A DNA stretch of 64,000 nt from Phycisphaerae bacterium. GTDB taxonomy: Bacteria; Planctomycetota; Phycisphaerae; Phycisphaerales; Phycisphaeraceae. The translations under genes were made by a program, and so were the position numbers. Shown here one piece after another: positions 28,003 through 35,789 of this stretch. The notes beneath the pieces are model-generated. The model saw only the letters and a list, made by a program, of their open reading frames with translations, was not told where the DNA came from and made no database searches. The stretch covers positions 31,079-95,078 of the forward strand of contig JAUHYI010000006.1 in NCBI GenBank assembly GCA_030426385.1. Direction: 5' to 3'. Each line of letters starts with the position of its first letter. Positions within the stretch are counted from its first letter, which is position 1.

Positions 28003-28602
28003 ATGATTCCGGAAGATCAACCAAAAACGCACGCGCAAGAAACGCCCAAATCATCAGGCGAGGTTATCGGCTTTTCGATCGCCGCCATCTGGATCGCCGT
28101 ACCAGCCTTAGTCATATGCTGGATTCCAGCCGCTGGACTAATCGCCATACCGCTTGCCATTGTGAGTCTGCTGTTCGCCGCCATCGCAGTAGGTTTTGCC
28201 GTTTACAACCAACGCAGAAAAGCATTGGCAATCGTAGCATTGTGTATTGCAAGCGTAGCTGTGCTAATGCCAATCGTCGTCACAATTGGCACCATAGGAA
28301 TTGGAGCAATTGCAGCAAAAAAGATCACAGGATCAAACGCAGTCAACACACGCAATCCAGCTACATGGCCAGTCCCCGTCAACTCACAGCAATCGCCAAA
28401 AAAAACACAGAACCCAGATCCTTTCCAAGCTATGCAGGCACGGCAGAAAAAAGTCATCAATGACTACAACCGCCGTATAGAACAACAGCGAGAAGAAAAC
28501 AAAAAACGACAGGCACAACTTGAAGCCGATCGCAAACGACGCAATGGCGAAATCGATTGGGAAGCTCTGTTGAAAGAACACAAGAAAACGAACCCGTCCT
28601 AA
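28003..28602 (+). CDS. prophage membrane protein with coiled-coil tail
   Basis: This is a 199-residue protein, the only confident plus-strand gene in the prophage. After a polar start (QPKTHAQETPKSSGEVIG) there are about three hydrophobic segments: IAAIWIAVPALVICWIPAAG, IAIPLAIVSLLFAAIAVGFA and IVALCIASVAVLMPIVVTIG. A charged tail follows, rich in Gln, Arg, Lys and Glu (for example RRIEQQREENKKRQAQLEAD), probably a coiled coil. Hydrophobic topology is like DUF4190-type proteins. The first 65 codons are almost identical in DNA to the copy at 37654. No clear ribosome site precedes the ATG. A superinfection or envelope role is possible but unproven. It ends overlapping the convergent gene by four bases. 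Confidence 0.8.
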   Translation: MIPEDQPKTHAQETPKSSGEVIGFSIAAIWIAVPALVICWIPAAGLIAIPLAIVSLLFAAIAVGFAVYNQRRKALAIVALCIASVAVLMPIVVTIGTIGIGAIAAKKITGSNAVNTRNPATWPVPVNSQQSPKKTQNPDPFQAMQARQKKVINDYNRRIEQQREENKKRQAQLEADRKRRNGEIDWEALLKEHKKTNPS

Positions 28603-28871
28603 TCCTCGTCTTCGTCCGACTCATCAATGTCAGCTTCGTCCATATCCGCCAGGTCGTAACCGCCATCCTCATCGATCAAGTCTGCAAAACCTTCCATTTC
28701 CCAACGAGTTTCGAATGCCTCTTCCCAAGGATCGCCACGCTCGGCAGCTTCCTTGCCTGCGTCGTAATATTCCTTCAAATCCGCCTCGTTGGCGCTAATC
28801 TGGCCAGACTCATAACCCCGACGATACATCTGTTTGCGTCGCCACTTCGCTAATCGGTTCCGATTTGCCAT
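28599..28871 (-). CDS. small acidic-tailed prophage protein
   Basis: This is a 90-residue hypothetical protein. The N-terminus is strongly basic (NRNRLAKWRRKQMYRRG), the middle helical (ADLKEYYDAGKEAAERGDPW), and the final 20 residues almost all acidic (DMDEADIDESDEDED). GAGG lies ten bases before the ATG. It overlaps the end of the secretin gene by 62 bp and converges with the membrane protein gene. The charge segregation suggests a nucleic-acid- or protein-binding role. I do not recognise the family. Confidence 0.7.
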   Translation of the reverse strand: MANRNRLAKWRRKQMYRRGYESGQISANEADLKEYYDAGKEAAERGDPWEEAFETRWEMEGFADLIDEDGGYDLADMDEADIDESDEDED

Positions 28872-30135
28872 CGCCTACGTTCCTCAATCGTAAGAAAACA
28901 AAGAGCCGGGTTTGATCATCACGCACGTTTCGCGATGTCGTTAAATTGCTACCCGGGAAAAGTCGGTCACCCTGAAACCCTACTTGCCTACTTAAACCGC
29001 CCAGCACCAGGACCGAATCGAGGCCGACGAATGCCGAGCTTTCAAATCGTCGGCGTGAGATCGTCGGCAAACCATTCACCAACTCACGAACCACCGACAA
29101 CTCCGGCTCGATGTCAAGACGCACACGCCCGGAATTGATGCCATGAGCCACCACTGATAATTGTGTGCCCGTCTCGAATGTCTGATACCCGCTATCGGTC
29201 ACGGTGCCTTCTGGTGAAACCGTCCGAGTGGGCACGTTGATAGAATCGCCGATCTGCAACGATGCCGGTTCGCCCTCCACCAGGTGCAACGTAACGGCTT
29301 CATATTGCGCCGAATCGGTGGTACTGCCACGACCAATGATGTTACCCGATAGCACCGCTTCAAACGCCGAACTCATGCCACCAGATGCCAGTCGGCCAAG
29401 GTTACTAAAACCGTCAAGCGTGAATTCAACGCCTAATTCTTTCGCTCGACTCTGCGTCAATTCCACAAACACCACATCGAGGCTGTACTGATTGCGCGTG
29501 TCGCTGATCGATTCATGTAATTCTGCCACACGCTCTGTGCCTGCAGCCGTATCACGCACCACAAGCGTATCACCCACCGCCGAGACAACCGCCCCACCAC
29601 TGGCCGCCAGCCGGTAAACCTCTGACCATTCGTTAGCGTCGGCACTAGGCACCACATACGACGACAACTGATAATCAGCTTCGGTCGGCGGCCCGACATA
29701 GATATAGCCAGGTCGTTTAAATACCCGAGCCTCCGGACTGATGACAGACGCGAGCGAGTCCAGCACTTCCGTCACCGGCACGTCGATAAAACGCCCCGTC
29801 ATCGGCAGCCGTCGCGCTTCAGGAGGAACAAGCACACGGAAACCGTCGACACTCAACGCCAACAGCGCATCATCCACCGTCGACCGGACGGTTAACGTGA
29901 CTCGCGCTATTGGCTGCGTCTGGCCCGCTGGGGTGGATACCTCGTTTGAAACCTGCTCGGCGAAGCTTGTCAGAGAGTTCCCCAAATCGTTTAGTGGTGG
30001 ATCCGCTGTTTGGATCTGTTTGACCGTTTCGCTTTGATGACACCCGCTCAAAACCACCAGAAATATGCTGATCGCCATAAGCCCACAGAACCCGCCCCGC
30101 ATCAGCCGCCACCGCTTGCAATGTAAATCCATCAT
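28810..30135 (-). CDS. secretin, pIV-like outer-membrane channel lipoprotein
   Basis: This 441-residue protein would form the outer-membrane pore through which the filamentous virion leaves. Start ATG 30135 follows GGAG by six bases. A signal segment GLMAISIFLVVLSGC gives a lipobox with Cys at about residue 32. An N-domain follows (VDGFRVLVPPEARRLPMTGR; FIDVPVTEVLDSLASVISPE), like secretin STN/N0 and N1 domains. The secretin core includes YSLDVVFVELTQSRAKELGV and RVRLDIEPELSVVRELVNGL, with VLVLGGLSRQ near the end. It overlaps the 3' end of zot by 266 bp in another frame. Having its own secretin makes this phage independent of host secretins. Family is firm. Confidence 0.9.
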   Translation of the reverse strand: MMDLHCKRWRLMRGGFCGLMAISIFLVVLSGCHQSETVKQIQTADPPLNDLGNSLTSFAEQVSNEVSTPAGQTQPIARVTLTVRSTVDDALLALSVDGFRVLVPPEARRLPMTGRFIDVPVTEVLDSLASVISPEARVFKRPGYIYVGPPTEADYQLSSYVVPSADANEWSEVYRLAASGGAVVSAVGDTLVVRDTAAGTERVAELHESISDTRNQYSLDVVFVELTQSRAKELGVEFTLDGFSNLGRLASGGMSSAFEAVLSGNIIGRGSTTDSAQYEAVTLHLVEGEPASLQIGDSINVPTRTVSPEGTVTDSGYQTFETGTQLSVVAHGINSGRVRLDIEPELSVVRELVNGLPTISRRRFESSAFVGLDSVLVLGGLSRQVGFQGDRLFPGSNLTTSRNVRDDQTRLFVFLRLRNVGDGKSEPISEVATQTDVSSGL

Positions 30136-31285
30136 AGGAATCTCCAATTTTAATAACCGAACCCTCAATCACCACATAATCCACGCCCATCGCCGAAACC
30201 TCTGGCGACTTGTTCACCACAGGCGTTACACCCTCTTGTTTGAAAATAGTTAAAGCCTTGAGTTCTTCAATCTCTTGATGATGACTCGCCCGCAATTGTT
30301 CCAGTTGTTCAGCGTGTTTCTTATCGCGTTGCATCCAGAACGTGACCGCCAGGACGAGCAACACAAGAATCATTAACCGCCTGAACCACCCACCGCGTCG
30401 TCGCTTTGGTGGCTGCAATTCCTGCTTTGCTTGTTCATCTGTTTTCATCGCTAATGGTCCTTCAATTTGGTTCCTCATCGAATCAACCGCCCGCCGCATC
30501 TCACGAGCATTACCCATATGCGTATACGAGTCATACAGACGGAAATACACAAAATTACTAATACGCGGTATCTCCACCCAAACATCCGACGGCTTAGCAA
30601 ATTGACTGGCTGGACCCTCCAGAACTTCCTTCGGCCATTCCTCGTAACACATCGCCAGCAACGGAAGCTTCACCGACCACACAAACGGCAAATTGCGCTT
30701 ATCAGCGCAATGCACATAACGCACCGCATTACGCCGCCAGGGCAAAGAGATTTGCATACGGTCTTGGCTCATCACGACAAGCCGATGCAGGTGATGCCGA
30801 TGCATCGTCAGATAGGTAAGCAACGCCGGTGATTCATCCATTTGTTTACGCTGATCGAACCAACGATGAATCTCATCACCCACAATCACAGAACCCGTAT
30901 AAAACCAATTCGCGTCCCGACCTTCGCAGATATGCGGCCCGTTCTTCTGAATGAATCGAGCTTCGGCGTGTCGGCGTCGGATACCCTCGGAGGCCATGAC
31001 TTCCTCGACGTAATCCGTGAGCTCTTTATTGCGTTCAATGAATCGCCTGAAATGTGCCTGATTCAGTGGCCGAATATATTGGCCCAGACGCACGTCACCA
31101 GTTTTTACTTCCACGAATTTACGGAAGACACGCCATTTAATCGGCAGATTCGTATACACCACGCGACGCTCACGCACAACAGAATCCGCGAGCATCTTTG
31201 TCACGCCGTAACTTTTACCCGAGCCAGGTAGACCGTCCCAGATTTCGATACCGGTTTTGAATTTAACGCGCTTTGCTTTGCTCAT
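29870..31285 (-). CDS. Zot/pI-like phage assembly ATPase
   Basis: This 471-residue inner-membrane ATPase would drive filamentous phage assembly. The Zot domain occupies about residues 10-290, with Walker A GLPGSGKS at 18-25 and Walker B SVIVGDE at 132-138, followed by IHRWFDQRK and a switch-like VVMSQD near 170. A single membrane segment RLMILVLLVLAVTFW lies near 303-317 after the basic patch PPKRRRGGW. The periplasmic part contains a coiled coil (EQLEQLRASHHQEIEELKA). The start overlaps the preceding stop as ATGA. The last 88 or so codons overlap the secretin gene. Zot is the hallmark gene of inoviruses, so the identification of the element rests heavily on it. Confidence 0.95.
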   Translation of the reverse strand: MSKAKRVKFKTGIEIWDGLPGSGKSYGVTKMLADSVVRERRVVYTNLPIKWRVFRKFVEVKTGDVRLGQYIRPLNQAHFRRFIERNKELTDYVEEVMASEGIRRRHAEARFIQKNGPHICEGRDANWFYTGSVIVGDEIHRWFDQRKQMDESPALLTYLTMHRHHLHRLVVMSQDRMQISLPWRRNAVRYVHCADKRNLPFVWSVKLPLLAMCYEEWPKEVLEGPASQFAKPSDVWVEIPRISNFVYFRLYDSYTHMGNAREMRRAVDSMRNQIEGPLAMKTDEQAKQELQPPKRRRGGWFRRLMILVLLVLAVTFWMQRDKKHAEQLEQLRASHHQEIEELKALTIFKQEGVTPVVNKSPEVSAMGVDYVVIEGSVIKIGDSYDGFTLQAVAADAGRVLWAYGDQHISGGFERVSSKRNGQTDPNSGSTTKRFGELSDKLRRAGFKRGIHPSGPDAANSASHVNRPVDGG

Positions 31286-31572
31286 CCCTCTGGCCCCGGT
31301 ATCCAGCCGACAATGTAACGCACGATGCGAATACCCGCCATGGTGACAAACGTGCCCGCGATCATTAGCAGGCCGTCACCAATAGGAATCAGATCATTCC
31401 ACCAAGCCGCATTGTCAACAGCAAAAGTCAGCCAACCCGTATCAATGTACTGCCCAATCGATACGCGCAAATCGATACCCAGAACAGAAATCAATACATC
31501 ATTGATCCACTCGAAGACTGCCACACATAATTTAACAAACCACTCACTCACGTTTTCTTTAGCTCCTTCCAT
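31282..31572 (-). CDS. pVI-like membrane protein
   Basis: This is a 96-residue protein directly upstream of zot, the position of the pVI minor coat gene in filamentous phages. It starts MEGAKENVSEWFVKLCVAVF and has hydrophobic stretches FVKLCVAVFEWINDVLISVL and GDGLLMIAGTFVTMAGIRIV, then a short end WIPGPEG. The longer upstream frame would overlap the adsorption gene heavily, so ATG 31572 is preferred, although its ribosome site is weak; an internal GTG is possible. The pVI assignment rests on position, size and topology, not on direct similarity. Confidence 0.7.
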   Translation of the reverse strand: MEGAKENVSEWFVKLCVAVFEWINDVLISVLGIDLRVSIGQYIDTGWLTFAVDNAAWWNDLIPIGDGLLMIAGTFVTMAGIRIVRYIVGWIPGPEG

Positions 31573-32420
31573 ACGAGGAGCAGACAAAAAATTGCAGTCA
31601 AACCCAGAAATAAATAATGCAGAATCGTTCGAGCACCTGACTGATAGTACCAATCTAAATCGATGTGCTTCAAACCAAAATCAATACCGCCCGTGATCGT
31701 CGGAATCGTCACCGCTGAACCTGCACCGCTTTGAAGACCCGACAACGCCTTAGCCTGAAACCACAACCCACTCTCGATATTTGCCTGACTGCTTGAATCG
31801 TCCATATCGTATTCGTAGGCAGTCGCAAAATTTTCAGTGTACCAATTGAGTTCAGAATTCAAATCAGAATCATCTAAATCGGGATCGCCGAACGATATAC
31901 CCACACCAGAATCACCGCCTGACCCGCCAACGCCAAGCCTGCTATTCGTTGATAACACCACAGTATGAGGCAACTGTGAAGCGCCAAAATTAGGCGCATC
32001 GAGCAGATACGAACTGACCACGTACGGGTCACCGTCGTTGAACGATCCTGCATTAAATGCATGAAAAAATATGTACCCCGTAACAGTATTACCATCGAAT
32101 GTCATAGTCACCGTGTACCAGGTGTTCGTAGCCACGGCACGCGGAGAAACTGTAATGGAACCCCACTTGAAATCATCAGTCACTGCATTCACATACCAAG
32201 CCCCGCCGGTATCCAAATGTACCGCATTTCCCGTGCCGGTTTTATAGCTAGTAGTAGTACGACCGAAATAAGCCTTATACGGATCGGTGAAGCTTTGTGG
32301 AATGGCGCAATACTCCCAATCGATCGCATAAACAGAAGATGAGCCCAAACACAGAAACTGCAAAAAAAATGTCACCACCACAACCCATGACGCCGCCAAG
32401 ATGTGACGAAAATTTGCCAT
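31548..32420 (-). CDS. putative pIII-like adsorption protein
   Basis: This is a 290-residue exported protein with a signal peptide (WVVVVTFFLQFLCLGSSSVY, cut near YA-ID) and a C-terminal membrane anchor (TILHYLFLGLTAIFCLLLVW followed by KELKKT). The exported part is Gly/Ser/Asp-rich and beta-like (VTMTFDGNTVTGYIFFHAF; LGVGGSGGDSGVGISFGDPD), possibly a lectin-like sandwich. This layout and its place between coat gene and zot match the host-recognition protein pIII. GGAGG lies ten bases before the ATG. It overlaps the previous gene by 49 bp. Specific receptor unknown; the assignment is by architecture. Confidence 0.72.
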   Translation of the reverse strand: MANFRHILAASWVVVVTFFLQFLCLGSSSVYAIDWEYCAIPQSFTDPYKAYFGRTTTSYKTGTGNAVHLDTGGAWYVNAVTDDFKWGSITVSPRAVATNTWYTVTMTFDGNTVTGYIFFHAFNAGSFNDGDPYVVSSYLLDAPNFGASQLPHTVVLSTNSRLGVGGSGGDSGVGISFGDPDLDDSDLNSELNWYTENFATAYEYDMDDSSSQANIESGLWFQAKALSGLQSGAGSAVTIPTITGGIDFGLKHIDLDWYYQSGARTILHYLFLGLTAIFCLLLVWKELKKT

Positions 32421-32845
32421 AATATGAAACCTCCAATCATGCCCAGCACAACACCCGCAACTGTGCGATCGTTCGGACCTTCGCCAGGACCACGACCATT
32501 ACCCGCCACGCCGATACGCATCACGCCATCGCCCACCATCACATCACCCATCCATCCCTCACCGTTCCAGATAAACGTGCCGCTCCCTTCAACGCTGCTA
32601 TCAATGTCAACGCTCACCGCCCACTCGTCATAACCGGCCACGTCGTCAACTTCGATAGTGACCTGCGCATCCGATACGCTGATGTCCGCTATGCCTGTCG
32701 CGTCGACATGGCCCCCACCAACCGCCCCACCGTCCCACTCTGACGTGATCCAACGCACTTCTAAACCCAAACCCACGTAATCAGTCCAGGCTGCGCTAAC
32801 AGCCTGAACCGGGAGAAACAAAGCCAGGAGATACACCGCTCGCAT
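32372..32845 (-). CDS. putative exported minor coat protein
   Basis: This is a 157-residue protein with a signal peptide (MRAVYLLALFLPVQAVSA, then AW). Its acidic beta-type body (ADISVSDAQVTIEVDDVAGY) is followed by a Gly-rich hinge (VAGNGRGPGEGP), and it ends in a single C-terminal membrane helix TVAGVVLGMIGGFILWQIFV with WRRHG after it. It lies 3 bp after the coat gene without its own ribosome site, so translation is probably coupled. The design (secreted, glycine linker, membrane anchor) resembles pIII-type or other tip proteins. Two consecutive proteins of this type may form the virion tip together. No family recognised. Confidence 0.7.
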   Translation of the reverse strand: MRAVYLLALFLPVQAVSAAWTDYVGLGLEVRWITSEWDGGAVGGGHVDATGIADISVSDAQVTIEVDDVAGYDEWAVSVDIDSSVEGSGTFIWNGEGWMGDVMVGDGVMRIGVAGNGRGPGEGPNDRTVAGVVLGMIGGFILWQIFVTSWRRHGLWW

Positions 32846-32848
32846 TGC

Positions 32849-33160
32849 TTAGATGCGGGCAAAGATGTAACCGTAGATTTTCTTCGCCACTCGCATACCG
32901 CCGCCCACGGTGAAGGAGTAAAGAAGACCGACGCCAGCAAGCGCACCAACCGCATACGCGAGCGTGATGGGGTCGATGATGCTCACCAGAGAATCAACCA
33001 CTTGCTCGGCAGGTGGATCAACCTGTGCCATCACGTTCGAGCTGGTGGCAGCCACCGTACCGCCGACGCCAGCACCGACAATCGCGGTCTTGCACTTCGT
33101 CACCGTCTTGCGTACAAACCGGGCTGCACGCCGCCCATACTCTTTGATGTTGTCAAACAT
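32849..33160 (-). CDS. major coat protein precursor (pVIII-like)
   Basis: This is a 103-residue precursor. Residues 1-45 form a long basic leader with a hydrophobic core (TKCKTAIVGAGVGGTVAATS) ending NVMA, a plausible signal peptidase site. The mature 58 residues have the exact filamentous coat layout: an acidic start (QVDPPAEQVVDSLVSIIDP), a hydrophobic middle (LAYAVGALAGVGLLYSFTVG) and a basic end (MRVAKKIYGYIFARI). AAAGGG precedes the ATG. It lies between the small membrane gene and the minor coat gene, as expected for the structural block. Identification is by architecture and context, and it is strong. Confidence 0.85.
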   Translation of the reverse strand: MFDNIKEYGRRAARFVRKTVTKCKTAIVGAGVGGTVAATSSNVMAQVDPPAEQVVDSLVSIIDPITLAYAVGALAGVGLLYSFTVGGGMRVAKKIYGYIFARI

Positions 33161-33228
33161 CGCTTTGCCCTTTCATAAGGAGCTAAGAACACACGCCGGA
33201 CCATCCGACGCACTAACCCCTACCCCGG

Positions 33229-33339
33229 TCAATGAGCAATCATGTTTACGATTTCTTTGAACAGCCTCACACACCACGCCACCCAATCGACAATCATCGC
33301 AATGCCGACGCCCCACAAAATGGCCATCCAAATATTCAT
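33229..33339 (-). CDS. 36-residue membrane protein, prophage
   Basis: This is a tiny gene encoding MNIWMAILWGVGIAMIVDWV and sixteen further residues, ending LFKEIVNMIAH. It has one membrane helix. TTGAGG lies six bases before the ATG, and the start overlaps the stop of the minus-one-frame reading described at 33336. Small single-helix proteins of this size cap filamentous virions (pVII and pIX), so a minor coat role is likely. It lies directly upstream of the coat gene. Confidence 0.6.
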   Translation of the reverse strand: MNIWMAILWGVGIAMIVDWVAWCVRLFKEIVNMIAH

Positions 33340-33482
33340 AATCGCCTCAATACATCACGTGAAATCTTGTCAAATACACCCTTGCCACCACCCACCGCAA
33401 AACACACCGCTAAACCTAATCCAGCGAGGCTTGCCGTCGCCCACGCAAGAGTAGAAGGGCTGATGACGCTAATAAAAAAAAA
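33336..33482 (-). other. open minus-one reading beyond a T9 run, possible frameshift product
   Basis: Downstream of a run of nine T on the coding strand (33474-33482), the frame shifted by minus one from the PEP-CTERM gene stays open. It reads ISVISPSTLAWATASLAGLG, then LAVCFAVGGGKGVFDKISRD and VLRRL, ending in a TGA that overlaps the next ATG. It has a good membrane helix with a basic end but no ATG, GTG or TTG start. Either ribosomal slippage makes an extended form of the PEP-CTERM protein, or the frame is a coincidence. Confidence 0.3.
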
Positions 33483-33916
33483 CTTGAAGGCTCGGGGACG
33501 GAATTGTAAGACGGTATCGCATCAGCCCCAGATTCATAACCGCTATCGTCAAAAAACGTGCTATACGCGGGATTAGCGAAACCATCATCGAACATAAGCA
33601 CCGTCTCGGGAGTAGCACCCAACCCCACATTGTCGCGGAAATCATCGGCGGCGAAAGTCGCAACAAAGCTACCGCCCTCATCATTCAACCACCAGAAACT
33701 CAACTCATCACCAGCGAGATATGCATCGTCGAATTCAATTGACTGTACAAAACCCACACCAGTCGGCTCGACCGACGACCAGCCCACCCCAGGAGCGCCA
33801 ATCTCAAGAGACACCGCCGGAGGGTCAGCACGAATAAATCCCATAGTAGCAGCCGAGGCAAGATCAGCCACACCAAACACCAACGCAATCGCACACAAAA
33901 ACAATGAGTTTCTCAT
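33416..33916 (-). CDS. phage-encoded PEP-CTERM exported protein
   Basis: This 166-residue protein has a signal peptide (RNSLFLCAIALVFGVADLAS, cut near ASA-AT) and an acidic beta-type body (SIEFDDAYLAGDELSFWWLN). A complete PEP-CTERM tail starts at residue 140: VPEPSSFFLLASSALLLLRG, then RRQ. The host has the same sorting signal in its own protein at 14071. The start overlaps the stop of the replication gene (ATGA), so it is within the phage operon. Its role could be host-surface display, superinfection control or virion attachment; none is shown. The tail is unmistakable, the biological meaning is open. Confidence 0.85.
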   Translation of the reverse strand: MRNSLFLCAIALVFGVADLASAATMGFIRADPPAVSLEIGAPGVGWSSVEPTGVGFVQSIEFDDAYLAGDELSFWWLNDEGGSFVATFAADDFRDNVGLGATPETVLMFDDGFANPAYSTFFDDSGYESGADAIPSYNSVPEPSSFFLLASSALLLLRGRRQASLD

Positions 33917-35178
33917 GACTTAAACCCTTCATAAAATTTGTAATCCTCACCGTCGAATTTGAACGCCAAATCGATATAACGGCTATCAGATTGACTCAAC
34001 TCATCCATCAGATCATTGACCACAGGCACGCCACGCAAGCAACCAAACCCCCGCATCATTTGCAGATTCTGCGTCGTTCGCCAGGCATGTACGGTTTGCT
34101 CTAGCGTCAACGCCGACAGCTTGGCGGCATACTTCAAAACCTCCACCAACGCATTAGGCCGTTCGTCGCTTGTCACTGGCCGACAATCCACGATAAAACT
34201 ATCGCCGGTACGACTAAGCCACCATTGTTCCATCGCTGGACAACGCAGCACATACTCGCGCTTGTAATTGCACCACACTGACTCCAGATCGATATCGCTA
34301 TCGCAGAGCGTGTAAATATGAACGTGCGGATGCCATTCGCCACTGTTCTTGCCGATGGTGATTTCAATCGAATACACACCGCCAGCCGTTTCGCAAAATG
34401 GCATCCATGCATTGCGTGATGACCCATTGCGAAATTTGCGCCGATGATCGATGCAGATTTTCAACGCCTTACGCAGATGATCCAGACGCTCGGCCAGGTC
34501 GGGGCCGTCCAAGACGGTGAATGTCCACATGTATTCCCGCAAATGCGGCTCATCGGCCAACACCCACAGCAAACGCTTTTCGTACGCCGTTGACATCCGA
34601 CCGGCCCGCAGATGAGCACACACAGGACACAGCTTGTCTTGCTTGCAGGTGATCGCACCGACCAGACGACAATCGCCAGTCTCGACCCAATGGCGGAACA
34701 ATCGCCAGGTGTTGCAGGTCGCGAGTTTCTGCGCAACCTCGTTTTCAATATCCCACAAAAATTCCGCCATCAGGTTGGTGCGACGTTTGGCGCATGCGGC
34801 CTTTTCCAGACGATCGGGCAATCGGTCAAACTCGGTCGATAAATCATCGGTCTGGGGTGTAGACGCTTTAGCTCCATGTATCAAGTAATAGTTACGCTTG
34901 TCGACAAACCGCCGCTCGCCTTCCGACGGAGCGGAAGACTCGGCGGCTTCAACAGCACTCAACATCGCATCACCACGACGCACAGCACGCGCAAAATCGA
35001 CCGATGCGGCCACGTTGTCACGCGCTTCTCGTGTGTGCAATGCCAGGACCTGATCGATACGCCGTTTCAACTTCGAGGGTTTACGCGGGCGATCAAAGGG
35101 CAAAATTGCCGCCTCCTCGTGTTCTTCCATCGTGGCAAGCGGGTACTGTTGCGCAGTTGTTGGGTTTAATACAGGCAT
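33913..35178 (-). CDS. rolling-circle replication initiator (HUH endonuclease)
   Basis: This is a 421-residue Rep protein of the plasmid/phage Rep type (Rep_1-like). A CPVCAHLRAGRMS segment near residue 187 contains a zinc-finger-like CxxC. The metal-binding HUH motif is HPHVH at residues 283-287 (GEWHPHVHIYTL). The catalytic Tyr is likely Y350 in VEVLKYAAKLSAL, with Lys three residues later. It would nick the double-stranded form to start rolling-circle synthesis of single-stranded DNA, as pII does in M13-like phages. The N-terminal 90 residues are charged and may hold extra functions. The start codon is uncertain because no clear ribosome site precedes it. Confidence 0.92.
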   Translation of the reverse strand: MPVLNPTTAQQYPLATMEEHEEAAILPFDRPRKPSKLKRRIDQVLALHTREARDNVAASVDFARAVRRGDAMLSAVEAAESSAPSEGERRFVDKRNYYLIHGAKASTPQTDDLSTEFDRLPDRLEKAACAKRRTNLMAEFLWDIENEVAQKLATCNTWRLFRHWVETGDCRLVGAITCKQDKLCPVCAHLRAGRMSTAYEKRLLWVLADEPHLREYMWTFTVLDGPDLAERLDHLRKALKICIDHRRKFRNGSSRNAWMPFCETAGGVYSIEITIGKNSGEWHPHVHIYTLCDSDIDLESVWCNYKREYVLRCPAMEQWWLSRTGDSFIVDCRPVTSDERPNALVEVLKYAAKLSALTLEQTVHAWRTTQNLQMMRGFGCLRGVPVVNDLMDELSQSDSRYIDLAFKFDGEDYKFYEGFKS

Positions 35179-35268
35179 ATAGCAAACCGTGAAAAAATTT
35201 TCGGGCGAAGCGCCCGAATCCCCCCAGAAGGGCCGGTGATCCCCATCGATGTTCCCGCCCTTGTGGCG

Positions 35269-35382
35269 TTACCACGCTGACAATTTCCAGAACACAACCG
35301 CAAACACAATCCCCAAAATCTGAATCATGACCAAGCAGGGAAACACGCCAAACCAAAACGTTTTGTCAAAGTCACGACTCAT
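35269..35382 (-). CDS. 37-residue membrane protein, prophage
   Basis: This tiny protein starts MSRDFDKTFWFGVFPCLVMI and ends FAVVFWKLSAW. It has one hydrophobic helix with a charged N-terminus. Its ATG lies inside the last codons of the preceding gene (11-bp overlap), so it is translationally coupled. It precedes the replication gene. Size and topology resemble pVII/pIX-type proteins, but the position near rep is unusual for them. Function unknown. Confidence 0.55.
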   Translation of the reverse strand: MSRDFDKTFWFGVFPCLVMIQILGIVFAVVFWKLSAW

Positions 35383-35656
35383 CAGGCACCCAATAAACGC
35401 CAGTCTGTTCCGTGTACGACAAGACCAAGTCTTTAAATCCAACGACGCCAACGGTGTTCGCGGTTGGCAAAAAACAGGAATCAACAATGCGAGCTTCAAA
35501 ACTCTCTGGATCACGATCGGACTGGCTCGCCATCCAAGCCAGAGCCCACAGGAGCGCATGTTCTTGGTCGTCGTGAAAAACCGCACAAGTTTCAAGAGGC
35601 AGCAAGTTACCGCCACGACTAAAAATCAACACAAACCAACAACGTTCAGCAGTCAT
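35372..35656 (-). CDS. hypothetical prophage protein, 94 residues
   Basis: The protein starts MTAERCWFVLIFSRGGNLLP and ends YTEQTGVYWVPDES. It has mixed alpha/beta character (ETCAVFHDDQEHALLWALAW) and no signal peptide, so it is probably cytoplasmic. Its start forms a TGATG overlap with the stop of the upstream 33-residue gene, which supports it as a real, co-translated gene. I do not recognise the family. It may help DNA replication or regulation, given the adjacent rep gene. Confidence 0.65.
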   Translation of the reverse strand: MTAERCWFVLIFSRGGNLLPLETCAVFHDDQEHALLWALAWMASQSDRDPESFEARIVDSCFLPTANTVGVVGFKDLVLSYTEQTGVYWVPDES

Positions 35657-35757
35657 CAAATAGCTCCGCAAAAGAACCCAAACAAAAAAGACAACGACGC
35701 CAGTTCATGCAACACATCCATCACCACCCTTAACAAATCTGGCAACAACTCGGCCAT
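35656..35757 (-). CDS. 33-residue membrane protein, prophage
   Basis: This is a tiny gene starting MAELLPDLLRVVMDVLHELA and ending SFLFGFFCGAI. GGGAG lies eight bases before the ATG, a strong ribosome site, and the stop overlaps the next ATG as TGATG. One amphipathic or membrane helix fills the protein. It heads a run of three coupled small genes (33, 94 and 37 residues). No function can be assigned. Confidence 0.6.
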   Translation of the reverse strand: MAELLPDLLRVVMDVLHELASLSFLFGFFCGAI

Positions 35758-35789
35758 ATCAAAAACTCCCGGTATAAAACCGAGGGCGT

